Assembly (NCBI GenBank): GCA_902761225.1
Contig: CACWJQ010000006.1
Span: forward strand, 1-64,000
Length of the DNA stretch: 64,000 nucleotides
Reading direction: 5' to 3'
DNA from: an uncultured Lachnospiraceae bacterium
GTDB taxonomy: Bacteria > Bacillota > Clostridia > Lachnospirales > Lachnospiraceae
Shown one piece after another: positions 34,411 to 43,307 of the stretch. The position numbers and the translations under genes were made by a program. The notes below the pieces were generated by a model. It was not told the origin of the DNA, searched no databases, and worked only from the letters and a program-made list of their open reading frames with translations. Every line of letters begins with the position of its first letter. The stretch's first letter is position 1.

Positions 34411-35733
34411 TTATACGCTGCCTGACAGGATCCTCTTTGTTCTTTCGGAACACCTGCGGATAATATCATCCGGATCATATCCGAGATTAAATTCACCGTT
34501 ACGGTAAAGGATCTTTCCAGCACACATTGTCATTATAACATTAGATGCCGAGCCTGCATAAACAATATTTTTTACGATATTATTAAGAGGCTGCATATTG
34601 GGGCTGTTAAGGTCAAGCAGTATAAGGTCCGCAGGCTTTCCGGGGGTCACAAGCCCGGAATCCTCCAGTCCCATGCACTCTGCAGAGCCCTTCACAGCCA
34701 TATCCAGTATAAATGAAGCATCCATACATGCGGCATCGTTTTCCGCCAGTTTACATAATACGCTTGTAAGATACATCTCCTTGAACATGTTGAGGGAATT
34801 ATTGCTGGCGGGCCCGTCGGTTCCCATTGCAAGCTTCACCTTTTTATCATAGAGCTTCTTAAGAGGAGCTATACCGCTTGCAAGCTTACAGTTGGATCCG
34901 GAATTGATGACTACTCTTATGCCCTTTTGGGCAGCGATATCCATCTCCTCATCGGTCAGGTGGACTCCGTGGTATATTCCGCCTCCGTTTTCAAATACTC
35001 CCAGATGATCAAGGTACTTAAGCGGTGTTTCACCGTTTCTTGCGATGCAGTCTTCCACCTCAGACCTTGTTTCGGACAGATGACAGAACACAGGCGCCTT
35101 ACAGGATGCGGCCATCTCGGAAACCGCCTCCAGCTTTTTTCTGTCCGTTGTATATTCCGCATGGAATCCTATCCTGTATCCTATCAGCGGATCATACTCA
35201 TTAAGCCTTTTGAACTCATCGGTCAGTTCCTCTATGGATGAAGTAAAATCATTGAGCCCCGATACGATCACGGCTCTCATTCCGGCTTCGGCAAAAACCT
35301 TCGCCGTAACATCCGGTCTGAGATACATATCCATGGCGGAAACCGTACCCCCTGACACATACTCCATTATGGCAAGCCTTGTAAAATCGGCTATGTCATC
35401 ATCGTTAAGTCTGGCTTCGTTAGGGAAAATATCCTCCCTGAGCCAGTCAGGTGTCGGCTTATCATCTGCAAGGGATCTTAAAAATGTCATTGCGGAATGG
35501 GTATGTGCATTATTAAATCCTCTCATCAGAAGATTGCCCTTACAGTCTATCTCCGAATCAGATAAACAAAGAGACTGTTCCCGGGTATCATTACATGAAT
35601 CCCGGGAGCCGTCTCCTTCATCATCATATATTACCTTTTCGATCAGACCGTCAGATACGTGTACTTCACCGTTACGAATACTGTGAGAGTTGTTCAGATC
35701 CAGGATACGGGCATTGTAAAGACGTATCTTCAT
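34411..35733 (-). CDS. mtaD: Amidohydrolase, probable 5'-methylthioadenosine/S-adenosylhomocysteine deaminase
   Basis: About 440 residues of the metal-dependent amidohydrolase family. Metal and catalytic motifs are NAHTHSAM, FHAEYTT, HLSETRSEVED, GVHLTDEEM and GTDGPASNN, the usual pattern of MTA/SAH deaminases (EC 3.5.4.28/31), with the C-terminal beta-sandwich GKPADLILLDL. ATG 35733 has GAGG at good spacing; a GTG at 35745 overlaps the cdd stop. Located between cdd and a purine permease, it would deaminate an adenosine-type compound to its inosine form. Other adenosine or guanine deaminase-like activity cannot be excluded. Confidence 0.8.
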   Translation of the reverse strand: MKIRLYNARILDLNNSHSIRNGEVHVSDGLIEKVIYDDEGDGSRDSCNDTREQSLCLSDSEIDCKGNLLMRGFNNAHTHSAMTFLRSLADDKPTPDWLREDIFPNEARLNDDDIADFTRLAIMEYVSGGTVSAMDMYLRPDVTAKVFAEAGMRAVIVSGLNDFTSSIEELTDEFKRLNEYDPLIGYRIGFHAEYTTDRKKLEAVSEMAASCKAPVFCHLSETRSEVEDCIARNGETPLKYLDHLGVFENGGGIYHGVHLTDEEMDIAAQKGIRVVINSGSNCKLASGIAPLKKLYDKKVKLAMGTDGPASNNSLNMFKEMYLTSVLCKLAENDAACMDASFILDMAVKGSAECMGLEDSGLVTPGKPADLILLDLNSPNMQPLNNIVKNIVYAGSASNVIMTMCAGKILYRNGEFNLGYDPDDIIRRCSERTKRILSGSV

Positions 35734-35741
35734 ACATTTCC

Positions 35742-36164
35742 TCACTTCATAGAATCTGATGTAAAAGCCTCGGGAAGCAGTTCTCCCAGCTTATATATCT
35801 TCCTGTCATCTATGCTCTTGGCCACGATAACCATCATATCGCTGCCGCCGAACTCTGAAAGGAACTGTCTGCATACACCGCAGGGATATGCATAATCCCT
35901 GACCTCTGATGCATCCCTGGGCGCTCCTGCTATGGCGATGGCCTTGAAAACCCTCTCACCTTCGGATACTGCCTTAAGTGCGGCACATCTCTCGGCACAT
36001 ATGGTGGCCCCATACGAGGAATTCTCCACATTACAGCCTCTGAAGATATCACCGCTTCCGGTAAGAAGCGCCGCCCCAACCGCATATCCTGAGTAGGGGC
36101 AGTAGGATCTGGTCCTTGCTTCAAACGCGTTAACTATCAGTTCGGAAATCTTATCGTCTTCCAT
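35742..36164 (-). CDS. cdd: Cytidine deaminase
   Basis: A 140-residue homotetrameric-type enzyme deaminating cytidine and deoxycytidine. Zinc motifs are TICAERCAA (Cys and catalytic Glu) and PCGVCRQFLSEF. CPYSGYAVGAALL and GCNVENSSYGAT bind the ribose. It is 8 bases downstream of the PNP gene and is translationally close to the deaminase gene. Confidence 0.95.
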   Translation of the reverse strand: MEDDKISELIVNAFEARTRSYCPYSGYAVGAALLTGSGDIFRGCNVENSSYGATICAERCAALKAVSEGERVFKAIAIAGAPRDASEVRDYAYPCGVCRQFLSEFGGSDMMVIVAKSIDDRKIYKLGELLPEAFTSDSMK

Positions 36165-36172
36165 ATGACCCC

Positions 36173-36994
36173 CTAGAATGCAGCTATGGAGCTTCTTACC
36201 AGTTCTTCAAATCTTCTGGATACGGAATCTGCAGCTCTCTGGACTTCCTCATGATTGAGTTCTTCACCGGTTATCCCTGCAGCCATATTGCTTATAACAG
36301 ATATTCCGCATATTCTCATTCCGGCATGTCTGGCCGCAATGGCCTCAACTGCAGTGCTCATTCCAACGGCGCTTCCGCCAAGGAGTCTGAGTGCCTTCAC
36401 ATCAGAGGGAGACTCATATGAAGGACCGCTGACCTGTACATACACACCCTTGAAAAGCTCACTATTTAGCTTTGCCGCAGTATCTGTGATGATATCGCAC
36501 AGCTCTCTGTCATAGATCCTGGTCATATCGGGGAACCTTGTGCCCAGTTCCTCCACGTTGGGACCCACAAGCGGATTCCTTACGAATATGGAGATCTGGT
36601 CCTCTATCATCATAAGGCATCCGGGATGGAAGCTCTCATTTATCCCACCTGCAGTGTTTGTCAGAAACAGTATCTTAGCTCCAAGCATATGCATGAGTCT
36701 TACAGGCATGACCACATCCGAAGGTTCATATCCTTCGTACATATGCACTCTGCCCTTCATGCATACAACCTTTTTGTCACCGTCATATCCGAATATGAAC
36801 TTGCCCGAATGCCCCTGTACTGTCGATACCGGGAAGCCGGGAATATCCGAATAAGGTATCTCACATACGGTCTTTATTCCGTCCGCATAGGAACCGAGGC
36901 CCGATCCAAGGATCAGAGCGACCTCAGGTTCAAAATCTGTTATGGATCTTACTGTCAGAAGGGCCTGTTCAAGCTTTTCATATTCTTTACTCAT
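36173..36994 (-). CDS. Purine nucleoside phosphorylase (trimeric, PNP/MTAP family)
   Basis: A 273-residue enzyme cleaving inosine/guanosine-type nucleosides with phosphate. Landmarks are ILGSGLGSYAD (phosphate), VQGHSGKFIFG, GRVHMYEGY, TNTAGGINESF, VGMSTAVEAIAARH and ISNMAAGITGEELNHEEV with the purine-binding Asn. The ATG overlaps the tyrS stop (ATGA). In Bacillus such genes are called punA/pupG; I leave the symbol open. Confidence 0.93.
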   Translation of the reverse strand: MSKEYEKLEQALLTVRSITDFEPEVALILGSGLGSYADGIKTVCEIPYSDIPGFPVSTVQGHSGKFIFGYDGDKKVVCMKGRVHMYEGYEPSDVVMPVRLMHMLGAKILFLTNTAGGINESFHPGCLMMIEDQISIFVRNPLVGPNVEELGTRFPDMTRIYDRELCDIITDTAAKLNSELFKGVYVQVSGPSYESPSDVKALRLLGGSAVGMSTAVEAIAARHAGMRICGISVISNMAAGITGEELNHEEVQRAADSVSRRFEELVRSSIAAF

Positions 36995-38214
36995 GAAGTC
37001 ACCTTTTTATATGCTTTCTTACCGCGTCTTACGATCCTGCCGTCCTTAAGATCATCTGCGGAATAAAGTGTCTTAACGTCAGTAACCTTCTCATCGTCTA
37101 CGGTTACACCGCCCTGTTCCACGGCACGGCGCGCTTCGTTCCTGGTGGGGCAAAGACCCGCCTTTACAAGGATCCCGAGAATATCGATCATGCCGTCACG
37201 ATAATCTGCCTCTTCTATCTTAACAGTGGGGATATCTGCATTTGAAAGGTCACCGCCTCCGAAAAGAGCTGCTGAACCCGCCTCTGCCTTATCAGCCTCT
37301 TCCTTGCCGTGAACGAGCTCTGTAAGCTCATGGGCAAGTATCTTCTTGGCATCATTGATTCTTGAAGCATCCCACTTTTCAATCTCCTCGATCTGCTCAA
37401 GGGGAAGGAATGTGAGCATTCTCAGGCACTTAAATACATCCGCATCTCCCACATTTCTCCAGTACTGGTAGAAATCAAAGGGTGAAGTCTTATTGGGATC
37501 GAGCCATACTGCATTTCCTGCTGTCTTACCCATCTTATTGCCGTTGGAATCCGTAAGAAGGGTAATGGTCATGGCATGGGCATCCTTGCCAAGCTTTCTT
37601 CTGATGAGCTCGGTGCCGCCCAGCATGTTGCTCCACTGGTCATCTCCGCCGAACTCAAGATTGCAGTTGTACTTCTGGAACATGTAATAGAAGTCGTAGG
37701 ACTGCATTATCATGTAGTTAAACTCAAGGAAGGAAAGTCCCTTCTCCATTCTCTGCTTATAGCATTCGGCTCTGAGCATGTTGTTGACAGAAAAGCATGC
37801 ACCAACCTCACGAAGAAGCTCGATATAGTTAAGGTTCATGAGCCAGTCGGCATTATTGACCATTATGGCTTTTCCTTCACCGAAATCGATGAACTTCTCC
37901 ATCTGCTTCTTGAAGCACTCTGCGTTATGATCGATATCTTCCCTGGTAAGCATCTTTCTCATATCGGATCTGCCCGAGGGGTCACCGATCATGGTGGTGC
38001 CTCCGCCTATAAGAGCAATCGGCTTATTGCCTGCTTCCTGAAGTCTCTTCATGAGAGTAAGAGCCATGAAATGACCCGCTGTAAGAGAATCGGCAGTACA
38101 GTCAAACCCGATATAAAAGGTTGCCTTACCGTTGTTAACCAGTTCTCTTATCTCGTTCTCGTCCGTAAGCTGGGCAATAAGTCCTCTTGCCTGCAGCTCT
38201 TCATAAATACCCAT
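36991..38214 (-). CDS. tyrS: Tyrosyl-tRNA synthetase
   Basis: A 407-residue class I synthetase. The HIGH-equivalent is in SLTAGHFMALTLMKRL, the Tyr-binding region includes NYMIMQSYDFYYM, QLGG-like FGGDDQWSNM, and the KMSKS loop reads KMGKTAGNAVWLD. The C-terminal S4 domain (VTVDDEKVTDV) binds tRNA. It is the first gene of a nucleoside-salvage operon. Its leader is only about 60 bases with one short hairpin; no T-box element, which often precedes tyrS in Bacillota, is present. Confidence 0.96.
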   Translation of the reverse strand: MGIYEELQARGLIAQLTDENEIRELVNNGKATFYIGFDCTADSLTAGHFMALTLMKRLQEAGNKPIALIGGGTTMIGDPSGRSDMRKMLTREDIDHNAECFKKQMEKFIDFGEGKAIMVNNADWLMNLNYIELLREVGACFSVNNMLRAECYKQRMEKGLSFLEFNYMIMQSYDFYYMFQKYNCNLEFGGDDQWSNMLGGTELIRRKLGKDAHAMTITLLTDSNGNKMGKTAGNAVWLDPNKTSPFDFYQYWRNVGDADVFKCLRMLTFLPLEQIEEIEKWDASRINDAKKILAHELTELVHGKEEADKAEAGSAALFGGGDLSNADIPTVKIEEADYRDGMIDILGILVKAGLCPTRNEARRAVEQGGVTVDDEKVTDVKTLYSADDLKDGRIVRRGKKAYKKVTS

Positions 38215-38282
38215 TACCTTGTTTCTCCTTACTTTGTTTTTATTACATTACCTGACTCCGCCGGTAATCTTTATTTTCACTG

Positions 38283-38311
38283 ATTATACTAAATGATACG
38301 GAAAATGTCTC
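38283..38311 (-). promoter_or_regulatory. Promoter of the tyrS salvage operon
   Basis: Minus strand GAGACA (38311-38306), 17-base spacer, TATAAT (38288-38283). The leader then contains a small ATTACC/GGTAAT hairpin (38243-38264) and a TAAGGAGAA ribosome site. Confidence 0.7.
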
Positions 38312-38330
38312 TATACCTGTAATATATCCC

Positions 38331-39539
38331 TCACCTTGTCTCCATAAGCTTTATCATCGCCTTATCAAGGCCGCTGACGGAAAGCTTGAACATCGGGAAC
38401 ATCTGCTTGACCGCAGTCTCCGCCTCCCTCCAGGGAGCATTTCCGGGTGCCATCTTGGGATTGAGCCATACCACCTTCTTATAATGCCTCTTGACGGATT
38501 TAAGCCACTCCTCTCCGGAAAGCCCGTCATTGGGTCCGCGGTAATTGCCGGTAGTCGAATACAGCTCCTCGGGAGCCATGGCAGCATCACCGACTATTAT
38601 AACCTTATAATCGGAATCCGTATTGCGGAACAGCCATTTCGTCTCGACCCAGTCTCCGTTCTCACATTCCGGTGTTTTATACAGGTGTGAATAGATACAG
38701 TTGTGGAAGTAATAGCATTTAACTTCCTTGTAGTGATTGCTCTTGTTCACAGCCTGAAAGAGGTCGTTCAAAAGGGATGAATACGGTATCATGGTACCGC
38801 CTGAATCCATCAGAAGAAGCAGCTTCACCGAGTTCTTACGGGGTTTTCTCATCTCGATCTTAAGAACCGCGCCCTGATTGCAGGTCTCATCAACGGTCTT
38901 ATCTATATCAAGCTCCCTTTCGGGTGTATCGAGTCTTGAAGAGAACTGTCTGAGTCTTCTGAATGCCAGCTGGAACTGCCGGTTGGTCATAACCCTGTCA
39001 TCCCTGAAGTCCCTGTACTTCTTGGCACCGATCACGGCAAATGCGGACTGATATCCCGTCATTCCTCCGACCCTGACACCTCCGATATTGCCTCCGGTAT
39101 TACCGAAGGAGGTCTTGCCCATGGTCCCTATCCAGAAGGAACCGCCGTTGTGCTCGGAATCCTGATCCTTGAGACGCTGCTTGAACTTCTGCTCCACATC
39201 CTCCTTGTCGATGATGATACCCTCGCCCTCCATCTTGTTCAGATGGTCCTTCGCCTCCATCTCGGCAAGTTGCATCATATCCGACTTATCCAGCCATCTG
39301 AGCATCTCCTTACCGATCTCGGTATCCTTCTTCACCGCAGAAAAGCATTCTTCAAACGCTTCATCATACTTGTCATAATCCGTTTCGCTCTTTACAAGTA
39401 TCATCCTTGCGCCATGATAGAACCTCGACAGCTGTCCTCCGATAAGGCCGCTGTCAAGAGCATTCTCAAGATCCAGCCACTCTCCCAGTGTCACATGGAT
39501 CCCATGCTTTCTTAAACTTTCGAAAAATTTTAAAAACAT
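38331..39539 (-). CDS. VWA-domain (CoxE-like) protein, partner of the MoxR ATPase
   Basis: 402 residues. The C-terminal half is a von Willebrand A domain with a degenerate metal site DSGGTM (D245-T249; usual DxSxS), then YSSLLNDLFQAVN, KCYYFHNCIYSHLY and VIIVGDAAMAP. The N-terminal half is helical and charged. A glycine-rich stretch at about 132-162 links them. MoxR AAA+ ATPases with VWA proteins act as chaperone-like pairs that insert metals or activate clients; the client here is unknown. It starts 12 bases after the moxR gene and has no clear ribosome site. Confidence 0.88.
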   Translation of the reverse strand: MFLKFFESLRKHGIHVTLGEWLDLENALDSGLIGGQLSRFYHGARMILVKSETDYDKYDEAFEECFSAVKKDTEIGKEMLRWLDKSDMMQLAEMEAKDHLNKMEGEGIIIDKEDVEQKFKQRLKDQDSEHNGGSFWIGTMGKTSFGNTGGNIGGVRVGGMTGYQSAFAVIGAKKYRDFRDDRVMTNRQFQLAFRRLRQFSSRLDTPERELDIDKTVDETCNQGAVLKIEMRKPRKNSVKLLLLMDSGGTMIPYSSLLNDLFQAVNKSNHYKEVKCYYFHNCIYSHLYKTPECENGDWVETKWLFRNTDSDYKVIIVGDAAMAPEELYSTTGNYRGPNDGLSGEEWLKSVKRHYKKVVWLNPKMAPGNAPWREAETAVKQMFPMFKLSVSGLDKAMIKLMETR

Positions 39540-39551
39540 AATATATTCAGA

Positions 39552-40364
39552 TTAATCGTAATTATGATGTGAAGCCTGCTCAAGATCCTCGTCCTTCTTG
39601 ACCACAACTCCTATGAAGGGAAGCCTTGCCTTGATCTGTCCGTAGGGTATGCCGCCTATCTGCAGAGCATTGATCCAGTCAATGAGTTCTGAGGTAGAGG
39701 GCTTCTTTCTGATATCGCGGATATCCCTTATCTGATAGAACACATCCATGGCTTCATTCAGAAGGTGCTCCTCAACATCGGGGAAATGAACCCTGATTAT
39801 CTCCTCCATAAGTTCTCTTCCCGGGAACTCTATATAGTGGAATATGCATCTTCTGAGGAATGCATCGGGAAGTTCTTTCTCGGCATTCGATGTGATGATC
39901 ACGATGGGTCTCTGTTTTGCCTTTACTGTACGCTTTGTCTCGTGGATATAGAACTCCATCTGGTCCAGCTCCCAGAGAAGATCGTTGGGGAATTCAAGGT
40001 CTGCCTTATCGATTTCATCGATAAGGAGTACCACCTGCTCCTCGCTCTCAAATGCTTCTCCAAGCTTTCCGAGCTTTATGTAATGGGCGATATCATCAAC
40101 TCCGCCCTCTCCGAACTGTCCGTCATAAAGCCTCTGGATCGTATCATACATATACAGACCGTCCTGTGCCTTGGTAGTGGACTTGATGTTCCAGATGATC
40201 AGCTTCTTTCCGAGAGCATCCGCAACCGACTGTGCAAGCATTGTCTTGCCGGTTCCCGGCTCGCCCTTTATGAGGAGAGGCTTTTTGAGTGCTATTGCTA
40301 TGTTGACAGAATCCATCAGTTCAGGGCTGGCAACATATCCTTTTGTTCCTTCGAATCTGTTCAT
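39552..40364 (-). CDS. MoxR-family AAA+ ATPase
   Basis: A 270-residue ATPase with Walker A GEPGTGKT (34-41), Walker B VVLLIDEIDKADLEFPNDLL, sensor 1 IVIITSNAEKELPDAFLRRC with the arginine finger, and a C-terminal lid. It is encoded with the VWA protein directly downstream, the usual MoxR-VWA unit. The pair follows the hybrid kinase gene by 45 bases. Confidence 0.92.
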   Translation of the reverse strand: MNRFEGTKGYVASPELMDSVNIAIALKKPLLIKGEPGTGKTMLAQSVADALGKKLIIWNIKSTTKAQDGLYMYDTIQRLYDGQFGEGGVDDIAHYIKLGKLGEAFESEEQVVLLIDEIDKADLEFPNDLLWELDQMEFYIHETKRTVKAKQRPIVIITSNAEKELPDAFLRRCIFHYIEFPGRELMEEIIRVHFPDVEEHLLNEAMDVFYQIRDIRDIRKKPSTSELIDWINALQIGGIPYGQIKARLPFIGVVVKKDEDLEQASHHNYD

Positions 40365-40409
40365 GTTATTACTACTCCGTAAATTATTCTAAGTCTTTAT
40401 ATGTCCTGT

Positions 40410-42281
40410 TCAGGACTTTTCCAGGGACACTGCGACCTCCCTGTATTTTTCCAGCATTTCACCGTTCTTGTCATCTATGTATGACAGATTGCCGCTCTTG
40501 GCTGCAAGCTCAAGTGCCTTGGCCATCTCGGAAAGCTCTATGGCTCCGATCACCATGGCAGAGCTCTTAAGGGCATGGACTTTAACCGTATATCCCTTAA
40601 GATCTTCCTTCTCATAGAATCCTCTGATCTCTTCGGCCTTGGCATTATACGTTGAACTGAACACCCCGGCTATCTCGATAAAGCCTTCTGCAGATACGCA
40701 GTTCTTAAGTCCTGTCTTTACATCTATGAGCGGGTTATTCCTGATATATTCCGGAAGAAGCTGAAGCTGTGCTTCCTTTTCATCCGCAGGTTCTTCTTCA
40801 ACCTTTATATCAAGGACTTTTCGTAAGGTACCGATGAGTGTTTCTCCGGAGAAGGGCTTGGGAACATATTCATCAAAGCCTTCATTCAGATATTTCTCTC
40901 TTTCTCCCTTGACATCATTGGCTGTAACAACAATGACGGGAGTGTTATCGCAGAGCCTTTCTTCTCGGATCCGGTGCAGAGTCTCAACTCCGTCCATAAC
41001 AGGCATCATATGATCCATGAATATCGCATCGTAGGAATTGCTCTCTATGAGTTCAATGGCGGCAGCACCGTTTACCGCTCCGTCAACCGTAAATCCGTAA
41101 CTCTTAAGCGTTCTTATGAGCAGTTCAAGATTGAGTTCATTATCATCGACACAGAGCAGTCTGTAGGTGGAATGATCTTCGTTCCAGTCGGGATTGTCCG
41201 TGGACAGGTGAAGCTCCTTACCGTTTTTTGCCACAGGCTTTGCTCTTTTGGGAGCAGCGATCTTCTTACCGAGTTCATCCGTATACTTTTCAAGGGATAT
41301 GAGCCCTGATTCATCAAGCTCGCCGGATTCAGCCATATTGTTGACTATATCCGAGAAGAACTGATTGAGACGTCTTGCCCCTTTGTACACACTTTCCGCA
41401 TTCTTCCTTACATCCGGAGAGACATCCGCTCTGATTATCTCGTCGGAAAAACCAAGGATCGAATTGAGGGGTGTTTTTATCTCATGGGAAAGATGGGTAA
41501 GGAATCTGCTCTTGGCTTCATCGGAGGCCCTTACTCTTTCAAGAGCTTTGGCCTCATCATTCCTTGCGGTCTCAAGCTCCTTAAGTATCCTGATAAGCCT
41601 GATATAATCCGGTGTCTCCAGTGTAAGGAAGATCATGAGCATGCCCATGGATCCGATGTAATAGAACAAACGGACATCACCGCCGGAGTTCAGATTTATA
41701 AATGTCAGTATAAGTACGGATATAAGGCCGATACCGAGGAATGCTCTCTGCACTTTTGTAAAGAATTTCTTCTTGATAAATGCAGCCATCACTCCGGCCA
41801 CAACGAACAATAAAGGAACCCCGTAATAGACCGGCATGTACAGAAGTCCGTGTACCGGCGAACCGTCCGGAGAATATGAGAATACTATGCCGGTGAAAAG
41901 ATTGATCAGCAGGATCAGCACATAGATCATGTTCAGAAAATAGCTGACAGTGACCAGATTCTTCTTCGACTTGTCGATCTCAGCAAAAACCAGCATGTAC
42001 AAGTAAAAAGCCATGGCTGAACATGCACCCATCAGACAGTCGAATGTATGGAAAAAATAGCGAAAAGCAGCAGGAACGCTGTTACCCATATCGCCAACAT
42101 AACAGGTAACAACATTCAGTATCGTTCCGATGGTCACAAGCGTGGCAAAGATCTTAAACCTTACTTCCGATTCCCGGTCATCTTCCTTATATGTGCCCAG
42201 CACAAATACAAGCAGGATAAGATCCATCGGTATTACCGACAGTTCAAGTAATAAATTACCATTGAGTATCGGAAACTTCAT
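40410..42281 (-). CDS. Hybrid histidine kinase-like protein lacking the ATPase domain (7TM-HisKA-REC-Hpt)
   Basis: 623 residues. About seven transmembrane helices (residues 8-222) precede a HisKA helix with the phospho-acceptor H266 in FLTHLSHEIKTPLNSILGFS. A HATPase_c domain should come next, but residues 320-370 are a short charged linker with no N, G1 or G2 box. A receiver domain follows (acidic pocket CVDDNE, D423 in FMDHMMPVMDG, K475 in VPKPF) and a C-terminal Hpt domain with H569 in VHALKSS. It can receive or relay phosphate but not make it alone. The reading frame is intact, so this is a domain loss, not a frameshift. It starts 26 bases inside the end of gpsA with GAAGG very near the ATG. 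Confidence 0.88.
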   Translation of the reverse strand: MKFPILNGNLLLELSVIPMDLILLVFVLGTYKEDDRESEVRFKIFATLVTIGTILNVVTCYVGDMGNSVPAAFRYFFHTFDCLMGACSAMAFYLYMLVFAEIDKSKKNLVTVSYFLNMIYVLILLINLFTGIVFSYSPDGSPVHGLLYMPVYYGVPLLFVVAGVMAAFIKKKFFTKVQRAFLGIGLISVLILTFINLNSGGDVRLFYYIGSMGMLMIFLTLETPDYIRLIRILKELETARNDEAKALERVRASDEAKSRFLTHLSHEIKTPLNSILGFSDEIIRADVSPDVRKNAESVYKGARRLNQFFSDIVNNMAESGELDESGLISLEKYTDELGKKIAAPKRAKPVAKNGKELHLSTDNPDWNEDHSTYRLLCVDDNELNLELLIRTLKSYGFTVDGAVNGAAAIELIESNSYDAIFMDHMMPVMDGVETLHRIREERLCDNTPVIVVTANDVKGEREKYLNEGFDEYVPKPFSGETLIGTLRKVLDIKVEEEPADEKEAQLQLLPEYIRNNPLIDVKTGLKNCVSAEGFIEIAGVFSSTYNAKAEEIRGFYEKEDLKGYTVKVHALKSSAMVIGAIELSEMAKALELAAKSGNLSYIDDKNGEMLEKYREVAVSLEKS

Positions 42282-43260
42282 CCTTCTTTTCTCTTATCAT
42301 CAATTCCCTGACAGCAGCTCCGGCATCTTTGCCTTCAAAGAGTATAAGTCCGACCTGTTCGATTATGGGAAGATCGACTTCGTATTTCTTACCCAGCTCT
42401 ATGGCAGCTTTGGCGCTGTATATGCCCTCGACCACCATTCCGACTTCCTTCTGAGCCTCTTCAAGGCTCTTGCCCTGTCCCAGAAGGATACCGCATCTTC
42501 TGTTTCTCGAATGCATGCTGGCGCAGGTGACTATCAGATCCCCTATGCCTGTAAGTCCGCTGAAGGTCTCAGGCATGCATCCCATCCTGGTTCCGAGTCT
42601 GGAGATCTCCGCAATACCTCTTGTTATAAGGGCAGCCTTTGCATTATCGCCGTATCCAAGTCCGTCTGCGATACCTGCGGCAAGAGCCACCACATTCTTG
42701 AGAGCTCCCCCGAGCTCAACGCCCTTTACATCAGAGCTTGTATAAACCCTGAAAGTCTCTGTCATGAAAATATCCTGTACAAAGAGTGCCGTCTCTCTCT
42801 TACGGGATGCCACAACTATCGTTGTTGGCATGAGCCTGCTTACTTCCTCGGCATGGGTGGGTCCGGAAAGAACACATACTTCGGCATCCGGTATCTCTTC
42901 TCCGATCTGCTCGGAAAGAGTCATCAGGGTTCCTTCCTCTATACCCTTGGCAACATCTACGATTATCTGTCCCTTTTTGATGTGAGGAGCAAGTCTTCTG
43001 GCAGTTTTTCTGGTAAAGGAGCTTGCAACAGCCATGACCAGCAGATCCCTGTCTGTAACAGCCTCTGCATCGTCCATGGTATACTTTACGCTTTCAGGTA
43101 TAACGGCTCCGGGCAGCATCTTGTGCTCATGTGTCGTGCTGAGCATCTCTATCTCCGATTCAAGTGCTGACCATACAGTCACTTCATGTCCGGCTGTAGC
43201 AAGCAGTATGGTGAGACCGATACCCCATGTTCCTCCGCCCAAAACAGTGATCTTTGCCAT
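42256..43260 (-). CDS. gpsA: Glycerol-3-phosphate dehydrogenase [NAD(P)+]
   Basis: A 334-residue soluble enzyme reducing dihydroxyacetone phosphate to sn-glycerol-3-phosphate for phospholipid synthesis. The N-terminal Rossmann loop is VLGGGTWGIGLTILLA (an unusual GGGTWG in place of GxGxxG). VLSGPTHAEEV and the catalytic lysine in GALKNVVALAAGIADG follow. It is directly downstream of plsY, the next enzyme's gene, and the two form a phospholipid precursor pair. Confidence 0.95.
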   Translation of the reverse strand: MAKITVLGGGTWGIGLTILLATAGHEVTVWSALESEIEMLSTTHEHKMLPGAVIPESVKYTMDDAEAVTDRDLLVMAVASSFTRKTARRLAPHIKKGQIIVDVAKGIEEGTLMTLSEQIGEEIPDAEVCVLSGPTHAEEVSRLMPTTIVVASRKRETALFVQDIFMTETFRVYTSSDVKGVELGGALKNVVALAAGIADGLGYGDNAKAALITRGIAEISRLGTRMGCMPETFSGLTGIGDLIVTCASMHSRNRRCGILLGQGKSLEEAQKEVGMVVEGIYSAKAAIELGKKYEVDLPIIEQVGLILFEGKDAGAAVRELMIREKKDEVSDTQW

Positions 43261-43307
43261 TTCATTCCCCTTTCATAATAAAAATCCGTATTTTCTAAGT
43301 CCCGGAA

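Noticed and set aside
38215..38330. Possible T-box or other riboswitch before tyrS
   Set aside because: The leader is only about 60 bases with one 6-bp hairpin; no T-box bulge sequence or terminator is present.
42130..43170. Long plus-strand open frame opposite gpsA
   Set aside because: It mirrors gpsA, whose protein is clearly conserved; no ribosome site or promoter on the plus strand and no recognisable domain.
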